From: Podocnemis expansa
Lineage: Eukaryota; Chordata; Testudines; Podocnemididae
Assembly (NCBI GenBank): GCA_007922195.1
Contig: ML682130.1
Location: 390,785 to 454,784, forward strand
Length of the DNA stretch: 64,000 bases
Direction: 5' to 3'
A program made the translations under genes and the position numbers. Below, piece by piece: positions 37,720 to 51,740 of the stretch (its first letter is position 1; the number at the start of each line of letters is the position of its first letter). Below the pieces are notes generated by a model. It did no database searches. It saw nothing but the letters and a program-made list of their open reading frames with translations, and was not told the DNA's origin.

Positions 37720-38500
37720 ATGTCGTTCATAGTCCTCATATTTCAGGGGCAGATTCACACAACACTTACGGGCCAGTTCTAGTCTCCCTCTGGCTCTGCA
37801 GGGAGCTCACAGTTTTGAAACTTAGCTGTCTGCTTCTGAAATGCAAACCCAGCAATGTCCTAGCTCTGTGTTCCTCACCTCTCATCCTCTCTCTGATGCT
37901 GGCTCTGCCTGAGCTACTGGTGTCAGTGTATAGCGGGTTGTTCCCTCTAAGCTGATGATCCAGCTGAGCAAGTTATGGATGCACTGGGGGAGCCAGCAGT
38001 GAAGGGGGCCCGTGGGGATTGGGGAACTGGCATGGAGCTTGCCTACTGAAAGAGGATGTTGGCTTTTCTATCCCATGAATTCCAGGAAAGGATATCACCC
38101 ACCCAGTGCCCCCAAACAATCTCAGAGCTGTGGTGTCTAGGGAGTCGTTCAAACCAGGGCTGTAACTACAGCGCGGAGAATGGGGTTTTGGTGTGGGTGC
38201 ACCAGGGTGGCTCATTAGTGCACTTTTATCGAAGGGTGCGTTTCACGCCACCGGCCCCAAGTGCTGCTAACTACAAGGAGTGTGTTCAGATCAGAACGTG
38301 CCCCAAGTGCTGAAACAGAGTATTACAGCTATGGTTCAAACTATATTTAGGCAGTTAAAAAAAAAAGTGCCAATTTTGCTCCAGATGAAGCCCACCTCAA
38401 GTGAAAATATCTTACTAAAAATTAACCAAATTACACTGAGAAGGGAGACACTGTAACCTTGACTTGCCAGCTCATAGTTCTACCTCAAGTGACCAAGTCA
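37720..38500. other. Non-coding interval, little recognised
   Basis: Only a short end of the TGTTCCCTCTAAGCTG MITE family (near 37938) is recognised. No gene is supported. Confidence 0.4.
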
Positions 38501-38504
38501 CCAT

Positions 38505-38700
38505 GTTTCGAAAGGGCCCCTGGGTTAGTCCAGTTCATTAAAACAGACTCCTGTGGCACTTACAGACTAACAAATTTATTCATCGTGTCATGAGCTTTCA
38601 TGGGAGAAAATTCCACTTTGTCAGATCTTTGAAGATGGGGGAACTTACAGAATGGGAGGAAATAAATGCAGGGAAGTGTAAGTCATGGGACAAAGTCACA
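38505..38700 (-). mobile_element. Penelope-like terminal repeat, single copy
   Basis: Head TTTCGAAAGGGCCCCTGG, ACTCCTGTGGCACTTACAGACTAACA and the GAGCTTTCATGGGAGAAAATTCCACTTTGTCAG core region are present. On the minus strand the motif reads CTGACAAAG, so the CTGANGA box is broken. GAAAGCTCATG is kept. Confidence 0.65.
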
Positions 38701-38899
38701 CTGTAGCAGCAAATCAAAGCAGTTGTAAAGATTCAAACACTGGTGATTTGACCTCATCTCCCTCCGTATACTGTTCTGCAGATCTCGGGGTCCCAGTTCG
38801 AGTTTGAGTGGTGTAGGGACAGTACCAAGGATGAGCACATGCTGCCGTCTCCAGTGATGAGGGCCTGTGGTCAGAGACAGAGCCTGGCCAGACACCCAA

Positions 38900-39760
38900 T
38901 GAAAGTGCTCGTTTGCCTTTGGACACTGCCAGTTCGGAGGCGGTGGGGTCAGCTAGGTGCAGGAGGGCCTCGGCAACCTCAAAAGCGTCCTGTGTCGATG
39001 GCAGAACAATCTCCAGGACTGGAGATCTGCATGGCGCCCAAGCCGGAGAATGGGATCAGTGCCGATGCCACGGTGCCTTGCTGGATGGTGCTCCCCCATG
39101 GAATCTGACCCAGAACGGGCCTTCCTGTGCTTCAGCACTGGTGATCTGTGCTGGGGCTGGGCCAGTGCCGACTGTGCAAGCGCGGACGCAGTCGGTGCCA
39201 ACAGTGCCAGACTGGGATGCAAGGCCTCTTCTAAGGCTATAGAACGGAGTCAGTGTTTTCGCTCCTGCTGGGTCTGCAGCTTAAAGGACCTAAAGATCCT
39301 GCATTTGTCCATGCTGTGGCCTTCCCTCAGGCATTTCAGGCACTTTTCATGCAGGTCCAAGACCAGGAAGGCCTTCGCGCAGAAAATGCAGGACTTGAAT
39401 CCTGGCATGAGTGAAGTGGTGCCGGGGCAAGTGGTGTCCTGCAGGTCTGGCTGAGGTGGTTCTGTCCACAAAATGGTTTTGCAGAAAGTCTTCCAGGGTG
39501 GAGACACGTACTCTCTTGCAGAAATGCAAGGAAGAGCAGGTCCAAAACACTACTGCCTGGGGAGAAAGAAGGAACTGAATGGGGGGGGGACGGGTCAGGG
39601 CCACCTATATACGATACAGATGTGCAGGCTGGAGAGGGCAGCAGCCTCTGACCTTATGGAGACAGGCTTGGGCAAAAAAGGTTTCGGCATCCGTGCGCTG
39701 CAGCACATACACACCTGCATCTGAATGGACGTGAGCAGCATTCAAAGTATATTTACTCTG
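38900..39760 (-). mobile_element. DIRS-like retroelement fragment with gag-type Cys motif
   Basis: The minus-strand frame 39250-39507 contains CIFCAKAFLVLDLHEKC then LKCLREGHSMDKC, a paired CxxC..H..C / CxxC...GH..C pattern typical of gag-like proteins of reptile DIRS-type elements. The stretch around 39690-39740 (GCGCTGCAGCACATACACACC, then ATGGACGTGAGCAGC) resembles the terminal sequence at 58310-58350. Frames are broken and no recombinase or reverse transcriptase is present. The family call is from recognition of the motif, not from a search. Confidence 0.5.
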
Positions 39761-39849
39761 ACCAGGCTGGTAAACTCCACACTCCATCTGTACTTCAGCT
39801 CTCTCCCCACTGGTGCTGTAACGTTCCTTGCTCATGCAGAGGCTGCCTT

Positions 39850-40410
39850 GCAGAATTGCTTTTAAGATGCCACTGTTTTACAGCCGCTTGGGAATGTTTC
39901 ATGATCTTCTGCATTAATAATTAGTTCTTTTATGAACTCAATTGTCTTCATGTTAACAGGAAAATGTTTTCCTCTCCAGCCGCTACCCAGGAGCAGCTCC
40001 ATGGCACTAGAGCAACCCCAAACACCTCCCTAGCCTCATAACCTGCTGCTAGCCCCCGCAGTTCCCCGAGCCCTTCTCTAACCCCTTGCCCTGGTGCTGG
40101 CTTCCCCCATGCCCCAAGCAGACACCCTTACTTGCCGGCTCGCCCATCCCAGTTCCCTCCCTGGGCCCCCTTACCTGGTTGCCACAGCAGAGCGGCCACA
40201 GCTTTGGATGTGACTCTCACCCTGAGCATGCTCACAGTAGGCTCAGGGGGAGAAATTTAAAGGCTTCCAGGCCCAGCCTAGGGCAGTTCCCTGTTGGCTG
40301 AAACACTGGGTCTTCCAGCCGGCTAGAGCCTGTGGCAGCGTTCCCTGCATGCTGGACTGACGGAGTGCACCCTGGCACAGCTTACAGGGAACATTGCAGG
40401 TCACTCCAGC
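39850..40410. repeat. Interspersed repeat of the CTGAGCATGCTCA type
   Basis: C-rich lead (40010-40190) and the 'gagcatgctcacagtaggctcagg' area (40225-40250) match the repeats near 3300 and 21100. The right edge holds GCTTACAGGGAACATTGCAGG, a stray end of the short hAT MITE family. Confidence 0.4.
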
Positions 40411-40429
40411 GAACAGAAAATCCACAGCC

Positions 40430-41560
40430 CCAACTCCTGCAGTGATACCAGCCGATCTCCTGGTGCAGACAGCACTGTCAGGGCTTTCCTCCTTGACACA
40501 GCGATGGCCTCTTGGGGAGACGGAGGACTTATGTCAACAGGAGAAGAGAACCCCTCCCATCCGTCTATGTTGCACCTTCTTTAAACCACCACAGAGGTGC
40601 TGCTGCAGCATTTTAAGCGGAGGGGAGTCCTAACTCACAGCACTGTAGGACTCAGGCAGAAACTCCACTCCTCATTTCAGTGACTGTCCCAGTGTGTGAA
40701 TCTAGCACTCACCCTCTGGTTTTGTGCTGCAGACGAGGGTCATTGGCATTCTTCAAATAAAACAAAACCATTTCTCAAACAGTGGAAAAAGGCTAAAAAG
40801 GGAACATTTCTGGCAAATCATTAGCCTCATGAAATCCTCTTTAAATCTCAGCAACATCTTGTCAAACTAAGCTAGTATCATTATATATATATTGAGGGGA
40901 TAAAAACCCTCAATCCAGGGTGGACCACAAACCACTTTCACATTCTTGAAGTGAGGTGCCAGAAAATGGGAAGACTCAAAATCAGGAAAATAAATCCTCC
41001 CATTTTCTTTCAAGAAGGTAAAACCTGTTTCACTTTTCTCCTCGTTCTTTAGTAGATTTAGAACTAAAAATTTTAGGATTCTCCTAATAAAAAAAACAAA
41101 ACAATATTCCCACTTACACATGACCTGGAAACAATATTACCAGTAGGTGGATGTGTATAAAAGAAAAGAGGGGTCCAAACGTTTCTTCATGTTCCTTTGG
41201 ATTCCCTTCTACTGACACCCTCCTTCCTCCTCAGGTCACTTGACATTTTCTTTTGCAGTCGTTAGGAGTCTGATATAGGATCCTAGTGATCAGCACTGAC
41301 TCCTACCCAGGGATAACCAAGGACACTCTGGTAAGTGACAGACAGGAATGGTGGGGTAGCGTGGGGACTGGTTAAACACTCCTTTTCTTGTACAGAAGGT
41401 GCTGTATCCAGGGAAGAGTGGGACAGAGACCAAGGAAAATGAGAATCCCTCGGACTCACCCACTGCTCTGAAATAACTGTTGGAAGGGCTGCACCCAAAA
41501 CCTCCAAGCTCTAATGCGATCTGCGTATCTCTCCTGTTCACCCTCGCAACATACCTCTCT
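40430..41560. repeat. Segmental-duplication block: 3' flank of gene C
   Basis: Paralogous to 5230-6640 and, inverted, to 55320-56750. The middle differs: about 40870-41160 has unrelated sequence where A and D share an insertion. Confidence 0.55.
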
Positions 41561-41981
41561 GGTTTAATACAAAGTACGTGACAAAAGGAATTTTTGCAAT
41601 GGACGTGGCTCGCTCAACGAACAGCCTGATGCTTGTCTGCTGCTGTATCCTCACCTTAGCAATGGGCAGTTGGATCCTTGGGAACCAAATGCCCCTGGCT
41701 GACATGGGAATTAGGAAATGGATTTTTTACTTTGTCTAGTCATAGTTGGGGAACTCGGAGAATTTCCCAGCTGTGAAGAGGAATCTCTGGTGTAGGAGAT
41801 ACTCTCAGCTGCACTTGCAGCCTTTTTGTAATAAAAACACCTTGGAGGATTCTTCCTTGGGTGGATTTGCTGATCTCTGATACTATGGGAACAAGAAATG
41901 AAGCGACCCCACATTCAAGGTCGTCTTCTTGTGTAGATCACTGAGGTACAAGCACAGATTGAATCTTTTCCTGCAGTCAAT

Positions 41982-41987
41982 TTTATT
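41982..41987 (-). promoter_or_regulatory. AATAAA hexamer abutting gene C stop codon
   Basis: Minus strand reads TGA then AATAAA with no gap, as in gene A. Confidence 0.35.
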
Positions 41988-45115
<3,128 letters not shown>

Positions 45116-46082
45116 TTACACAGCAGCCCCTGGCCAGTTGGTTCAGACTCCAGCTCTCGAGCAGGGAAAATCTTCTGAGTCCTGGCTAGGGGGTTGGTTG
45201 CTGTTCCAGAAAGGAAGGCATTTTCAGACTGTGTCAAAGGTCTGTCCAGAAAATCAGCAGGTCGATTGTACCTGTCCCCTCTCTGTTGCTTTCTCCCCCT
45301 CAGTGGCTCCATGAAAATCCCCTATCTGCATCGACTCCACTGCAGTCATTTTCCTGCCTCCACCCTGGGGAAGACGGGATGATCTGGAGTGAAACCTGGA
45401 TGCGATTCTTCAGCCTGTCTATGTGAGCAGAGAGAACCAGGTGGCTTCAGAATGGGTTCAGTCCATTTCACATCCTGATTCCCTTTGATGTCTGCAGTGT
45501 CTCATGTCAGGAGGTAACTCATTTTGTCTGGAACTCCACAGGGCAGGCCTCTCCCAGCAATGCTATCCCAGCAGTATACTTTGAAACCCTTCCAGTAACA
45601 GTGTCACCATTCTCAGGACAGGCGATCAGCCCAGGGGGTGCAGGGAACAAATACGGACATGGGTTGGGGCTGGAAACCCCTCTCCTCACTTTCTCTCCAC
45701 CCTATCTCCCCTCCTCCCTGCTGCTGGGAGAACTTGTTCCTTCCCCATGGATGTGGCTGTTTGCTCTCATGGGGGGTGGGATCATCCAGTACTCCTGCTA
45801 AAAGAGGTTTGAACCCGGCTGTGTGACTGAGGACAGCAACTCTGGGCTTCACAGACATGGCGTCCCTCCCTCTCCAGCACATACCTTGAAGGACCTTTGT
45901 GCAGAATCAAATTTTAGCCAGCCAGAGCCCTTCCCTTAGGTCTCTCCATCACCTAGCGGCTTCAGATTAGGTGCTGAGATCAGGAGAACTTGGGGCTTGC
46001 CCAGAGACAGAGCAGGGATTTGTTCCAGCCACTGCAGACTGTCTCCAGCTCACCTGGGAAATGAGAGGATCTAGCCAGTTAA

Positions 46083-46430
46083 TAAAGTATACATTGATGG
46101 GCCCTGAAAACCTCCTAATCTCCACGCCCCCTTCATGCATGTGCAGGTCCCACCCCAGGTAGGGAACTGCAACCACTTCCCACTACCACATGCATCCATT
46201 ATTGCTCCATACAAATATTTTAATTTTATATAGCATTTGTGTCTATAGCAATTACTGCCACAAACTAGCAAACACCGCATAATACAATAAACATTGCCAT
46301 TAACAAAAGTGGGGCACAGGACAGGCCAGCAACCAGGGCAGAACAAAACACCCGTTCCACTGGCGTTTTCTACTTTTAGTGGCCCTGAAACATTGCCCCC
46401 TCAAATTTATATTTGTGTTCCAGGCACTCC
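46083..46430. repeat. Interspersed element shared with gene B intron 1
   Basis: Counterpart of 26990-27350: GATGGGCCCTGAAAACCTCC at the left, AGTGGCCCTGAAACATTG at the right, same interior order. Confidence 0.5.
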
Positions 46431-46829
46431 TCATTAGTTTAAGCCCTGGATCTAGCAAAGGTCTCTCTAAACCTGCTGAAGGATGCTCCACCTGGGCTCC
46501 CATAACAAACAGGACAGGATGCGGCAACCTCTGACCTGCGAGCTCAGCTCTAAGGCTCTCCTGCTGGGTGCAGTCTGGGCCAATCCTTTGGTCCTGGAAG
46601 GCTGAGGGGAATAAAACCCCCCAGCTGCTGGGCTGGAGACCCCCCATCCTCTCTTCCTACCTGATTGGGGGGAGCTCCCCTTTTCTCTCTATCCCTTTAG
46701 CGCCTGTTTTCCCACCCAGTCTCCTCCAGCCCCTGCCCTACCTCTCCTGTTTTTCTTCTCAGACCTGGAGTTGCCCCTCTCAGAGCTTGTCCCCTTCCAG
46801 CCTTGTCCCCCCAGCCCAGCACCATGATC

Positions 46830-46995
46830 CTCCACCGCCCCCAGTCCCGCCTCCGGGGCCCCAGCAGCGCCCAGGGCTCAGGGCAGAGGCTGGAGGCGGC
46901 GCAGCCACGTGGAGCCAGAGCGAGTCGCTTCCGGGTGCTGGGAGGGAGGGAGCCGCCCCGGGTCCTAGCGCCCGCCGGACCCCACCGCAGCCTCC
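46830..46995 (-). promoter_or_regulatory. Gene C promoter / exon 1 block lacking its donor
   Basis: CpG-rich, with the CTAGGACCC, GGAAGCGACTCGCTCTGG and CCCTGGGCGCTGCTGGGGCC landmarks shared with gene E's block at 62010-62135. The 3' part of the exon and the GAGGAAG|GTAAAG donor are missing: after GGACTGGGGGCGG the minus strand jumps into sequence that is intronic in A and B (ATGGTGCTGG, GGGGACAAGGCTGG). A deletion across the exon edge is the simplest reading. Confidence 0.5.
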
Positions 46996-47254
46996 TCAGG
47001 CTCTTTTTTTCCGCCCTTACCATGATTTCATCAATTCCATTTTCTAGTATCCATCCTGCCAAAGAACCCAGGCGATCAGTTAACTACACCTACAACCATT
47101 TCTATACTCCGGTGTACACAACAGCACAAATCAGTACACACTTTTCTCACACTGTTTGACGGCTCATGGTGGTTTTAGTAATGTCAATGAAAAGTTGACC
47201 TTGTAAGTTAAAAGTATATAAGTTGTAACTTGTAGAACTTCATGTTATAAAAAA

Positions 47255-47395
47255 TAAAACAGGGAGTCGTGTGGCAAGTAAGGACTAACCGATTTATTTT
47301 TCGCATGAGCTTTCGTGGGAGAAAATCCCACTTCGTCAGATGTGGGATTTTCTCCCACAAAAGCTCATGTGAAAAATAAATCTGTGGCTATCTTG
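47255..47395. mobile_element. Palindromic Penelope-like repeat
   Basis: Arms 47291-47330 and 47343-47382 are reverse complements at 38 of 40 positions around a 12-bp centre. Each arm carries a version of the ribozyme-like repeat, back to back. Confidence 0.85.
47303..47342 (-). ncRNA. Hammerhead-ribozyme-like motif in a palindrome
   Basis: Minus strand: CTGACGA, A, GTGGGA, loop, TCCCAC, GAAA, GCTC, ATGC; core and stem II are intact. The opposing plus-strand copy (about 47343-47375) has AAAA for GAAA and would be inactive. Stem I is weakened because the outer GCAT partner is CAT only. Confidence 0.42.
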
Positions 47396-47699
47396 ACACG
47401 TAAATGGTTATTTCAGAAACCTCCTCGGGGTCGTCCACAGCCATCCAGGAGTCCGCGGCTGCTGAAGGGATGTAAGCTCTCACCACTGTACACTTTGCTT
47501 TGCTTTGCTTAGGGTGACTTATTCAGTATACTACCCTGGCATTTAATAAATATCAGCCTTCTTTTGAGTGGTCTTTGTCTGTGTCCATTGAATCTACAAA
47601 TGAACCTCCCCTTTTGGGATACAGGCCAGAAAAGGTATGTGGCAGATTTTGACTTGGGGGGAAAAGTATTTTTTTCTAAAGCTCTGATATGACTTAGCT

Positions 47700-47985
47700 G
47701 AGATAAAACAATAATGGATGTCCACACTCAGTGTTGAATTGATATAACCAGCATTATATCGATTCAACCACTGTTACGTCCAGACAACATTTTCTTAGAT
47801 CGAACTGATGCGCCCTGTCACTTCGATCTAAGCATCGTCATATCGATTTAACAAAATCAAGTTTAATATCGATATGATGGTTATTTTGATTCCATTGAAT
47901 CAAAATAACGCTGTTCGGGGGCGTTATTTCGATTTAACGGTTAAATCGAAATAACACTATTTTGACCTTCTTCCTCCCAGGGTCC
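47700..47985. mobile_element. MITE-like element rich in ATCGAT/TTAAATCG
   Basis: AT-rich, non-coding, with GTCCACACTCAGTGTTGAATTG at the left and repeated inverted GATTTAACGGTTAAATCGAA-type segments. The theme resembles the 3'-flank MITEs of A, B and D but the ends differ, suggesting a related family. Confidence 0.5.
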
Positions 47986-48189
47986 ACTGCCCCTGCCAGG
48001 AACCAGGAAGCCCTGTGCCCTGGACTTACAGCACGTGGTGGGCAGTGAGAGAAGGCATGTCAGAGCCTCCTGCTGCCAGCTCTGCCCCACAGCATTGGAG
48101 GGCTCCAGTATGGACCCTCCATTGCCTGCGCACCCTGCATATAGGGCACAAGGGACATATGTGCACGGTTCTGGGCAAGGCACTGGAAT

Positions 48190-48315
48190 TGTGACATATA
48201 TGCTGATATGGCCACAGCCCAAGGCTATCAGCGCAGCCTGGAGCAGGTGTGAGCCAAAGTCAAGGTCCTGCGGCAGGACTATGCACAGACCAGAGAAGCC
48301 AGGCAGCTCTGGGGA
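48190..48315 (+). pseudogene. Myb/SANT-like domain relic
   Basis: The plus frame from about 48193 reads DIYADMATAQGYQRSLEQV, stop, AKVKVLRQDYAQTREARQLW. This is the C-terminal half of the Myb/SANT-like DNA-binding domain common in vertebrate transposon-derived genes. The in-frame TGA at about 48250 and the lack of flanking coding sequence mark it as dead. The family call is by motif recognition. Confidence 0.5.
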
Positions 48316-48361
48316 GAAGGCAGCTCAGCAGGGCCGTGGACTCGGCGGTGAAGCTGGATCG

Positions 48362-48492
48362 AAGCATCTAACAAAGTGGGATTTTTCTCCCACTAAAGCT
48401 CTTGCAATAAACAAATTTTTAGTCTGTAAGTGCCACAGGATTCCTGGTTTGTTTTGCGGAACTAAACTAACACGGCTGCCCCTTTGGAACGA
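48362..48492 (+). mobile_element. Penelope-like repeat, plus strand, decayed core
   Basis: Reads CATCTAACAAAGTGGG, TCTCCCACTAAAGCTCTTGC, GTCTGTAAGTGCCACAGGATTCC and AACACGGCTGCCCCTTTGGA. Both the CTGANGA and GAAA boxes are mutated. Confidence 0.65.
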
Positions 48493-48784
48493 GGAGAGAG
48501 GACGTAATTCTAAACAGCGACAATGTCAATAGATGACATTTTCTTTCCACCCGATTTCATGGACATTTCTTCATTGACAGCTTTATGCAGAGATTTGAAA
48601 CCATCTTTTTTAATACAGACTGTGGAGGAAAACCAACCAGTTGTGGCTTTGATGATGCTGTGGCCCCTCCGCTGTGCAGACTCCACCAAAACCCTCCAGC
48701 TCACCCCTACCCAGGATCTGGACTTTCCTGCCTCTGCGGCTGCTGTTCACCATCCCAGCCTAATGCTGGGTTAGGGGCCGCCAG

Positions 48785-48956
48785 TGTCTTTATTTAGGCC
48801 AGGAGGCTGGGGGAGAGGCCGGGATGGGATCCCACCCCCGCTAGGACCCAGCGCCAGCGCCCAGGCGGCTCGGGGCCGGGGAGGATCCCGGGGCCGGGGA
48901 GGAAGCGACTCGCTCGGGCTGAGCCTGATCCGGGCTGCCCCTGGCTGGGGGGGAAG
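48785..48956 (+). promoter_or_regulatory. Gene D promoter / non-coding exon 1
   Basis: GC-rich block with GTGTCTTTATTTAGG, CTAGGACCCAGCG and GGAAGCGACTCGCT, followed by GGGGGGGAAG|GTAAAGAGGGG (GT at 48957). It aligns with gene A's exon 1 but lacks that gene's internal GCAGAGACCCCAGCCTGG segment. It is divergent from gene C's block about 1.8 kb away. Confidence 0.6.
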
Positions 48957-50229
48957 GTAAAGAGGGGCAGAGATGGGGCAGGGGGCTGGGCTATGGGGCA
49001 GAGGCGATGCAGGGGAATTAGGGGCGGGAGAAACAAGGTTGCAAGGCAGAAAAGCTCAGAGGGGGGAAGCAGAAGAAAAAGGGGGGATGTGGGGCTGGAG
49101 GGATAATGTGGGGCTGCAGGAGGGTGGGGATACAGGGATGGTGTGTGCCTCCTGCACCCCATCAGGCAGGAAGGGAGGATGGGGGTCTCCAGCCCAGCAG
49201 CTGGGGGGTTTATTTCCCTTTGGGGTGAAATAAACCTGGGGCTGGGCAGGGGAATCCCCCCTCTGGGTTCCCACACTATTTGAAGACTCTTCAGGCACAA
49301 TCTCCCCCCACACCCTGCTCTCCAATTATTACTTAAAAAACAGAACCAAAAAACCCCTAATTTCAGGAGCACATCAATGTTTGTGGTCAAGGGCACTCAT
49401 GGTCCGGTTTCTGAGCAGGATTCAGATCTCGGTCACTCAGTGTCGCAGTGTCTCTGCCACTGAGCGCAGGGGATGAGTGTGGGGAAATGGGATCAGCCCC
49501 TCCCCGACTGTTTCAGGGGGCTGCAAGGATGGGCTGGGGGCGAGGGACTCAGTCGCAGCTGCTGGCTCGAGAAGGCTCTGGTTAGAGGCAGAGGAGGCCG
49601 GTGTCTGTGCCTGTCTCCCTGTGGACATCCCGCGGCCCATAAGTAAGCTTCTAATATAATTCTGCATTCAAGCCTAGTGCAGAATGTGTCAGCAGAGATG
49701 GAGAAGGCTGGTGATGCCGTGATCGCTATGGTTACAGCAGTGAGTTGGTGGCAGTACGGTGTGTTCGGTTATGAGGGTGTCATGCATCCTATTCCCACAG
49801 ACGTTCTCTCATGGTTAGAAACACATCCAGGCAAAATGCCCCAGGAGCAGTTGGTTTCCCTCTCATCCAGGCCTGGATAGGACAAACCCGGCTCAGCCTT
49901 CCAGGACCAAAGCACTGGCCTGTGGGATCCAGACTGCACCAGGGAACGGCTCCCTGCAGGAGGGCCCTAGAGCTTCCTGGGCAGAGGCTGGGCCATCCTG
50001 TCCTGTTTCCTGTGGGAGCCCAGGTGAGGAGCTGCTGCTCCTCCAGCAGGGTTAGTGCTGGGCGGAGAGACCTTCCCTAGATCCCCTCATTCACATGTGA
50101 AGTGGGGACAGTCTCCAGTGCCTGGACAACCCCCGCCATCTCTGGGTGAGCCCCAAGATCTCCTGACGTCAGCACCTGAGCCAAACCTGGATGGTGGAGA
50201 GACCTGGGAGAAGGGCTCTGGCTGGGTAA

Positions 50230-50830
50230 AAAAGTTGCCTGTTGTTGAAGAAAAACAACTTAACCAAGTGTAATCAGGTTCCAGTACGGCATCTCGTTAT
50301 TCACTCAATTGGAGGGAGAGACAGTTAACCAACAGAGTTTCCTCTATACAGCCAAGTGAGCTCTGCTCACAGGCAGTTTTTCAGCAGTATTTAAAGAATA
50401 CATAGGGTACTTTAACATAGAGCACTTTCGCTTTTAGCTAGCTAGTAGAAAATTACAGAGTCAGCAAGATGATAGAAAGATAGGATACAGTGTCAGAGTC
50501 AACTTATCTCTTGAAAACTTCTGACATTGTTAATAAAAGACTGGGTCAGCTTTTCTCAAAACACTCCATCTTTATCTTACAATCCCTATTTTCTTCACAG
50601 ACATGCTGTTGTCAGGCAAGTTGAGGCCTTCAGAGCCAGCATCAAAAATAGAGAAAACAGAGTATTTCAGTTCTTCAGTCAGCGAGTGGAAAATTACAGA
50701 GTCAGCATAAGACAAGGCAAAGACATTTTTCTCTTGGAAGATTCCACTCTTATCTTGCTAACCGACAGCACCTTACTACCCATCTCCCATCTCTGCTGCT
50801 GGGCAAGTTAGAGGCCTACAGAGCTTGCTT
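50230..50830. mobile_element. LTR-like repeat in gene D intron 1
   Basis: Diverged relative of 6680-7430 and 22330-22815 (GTAATCAGGTTCCAG, GAGCTCTGCTCACAGGCAG, TTTTTAAAGAATA, tandem ATTACAGAGTCAGCA segments at 50450 and 50690). The internal duplication suggests two partial copies. No coding frame. Confidence 0.4.
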
Positions 50831-51740
50831 CAACACTGTACACAAAGACCCTTTCAGGGACGTGCTGGTGACTCTTCACTGGAGAGGAAGGGACTCCGTG
50901 TTTGCAAGGCCCAGAGCTGCCACCCTCAGTGACACAGCCAGGTTCAAACCTTTGTTAGCAGGTGTAGTGGCTGATCTCCCCAATGAGAGTGACACCCACA
51001 TCCATTGGGCAGAAACCAGTTCTTCCAGGGACAGGGAGGAAGGAAGAGCGTGGGAAGAGAAAGGGAAAGCCAGAGCAGTAAGCGAAGAGGGAGATTTCCC
51101 ACCCCAAGACAGATCTCTTCCTTGCACACTCTGGGCTGACCGAATGTCCTGAGAACGATGATGCTGTTACAGGAGGGGTTTCAAAGTGTACTGCTGGGGT
51201 TAGCGTGGGTGGGAGAGGCCTGCTCTGAGGAGTCCTAGATACCTCCTGGCATGAGAGAGTGCAAAGATCAAGGGGAATAGGGGTGTGAAATGGACTGAAC
51301 CCCTTCTGAAGCCACCCCATTCTCTCTGCTCACCCTGACAGGCTGAAGAATCACATCCAGGTTTCGCTCCAGGTCATCCTGTCTTCCCCAGGGTTGCAGC
51401 AGGAAAATGACTGCAGTGGAACCAGTGCAGGTAGGGGATTTTTATGGAGCCACTGAGGGGAAGAAAGTGGCTGGGAGAGGACAGGGTGTGATGAACCTGC
51501 TGATTTTCTGGACAGGCCTTTGACAGCGGATGAAAATACCTTCTTTTCTGGAACAGGAACCAAGCCACTGCACAAGGCTGGGAAGATTTTCCAGACTCAA
51601 GTGCTGGAGTCTGAACCAGCTGTCTAGAGGCTGCTGTGTAAAAGGCAGGGAAGCTGTCAGGATTCCCATCTCTGTCCTCTGGTCACAGCAGCTTCAGTTT
51701 CTGGTATCAATCAGTGGCTAACAGTCCTTTGTTGTTTCAG

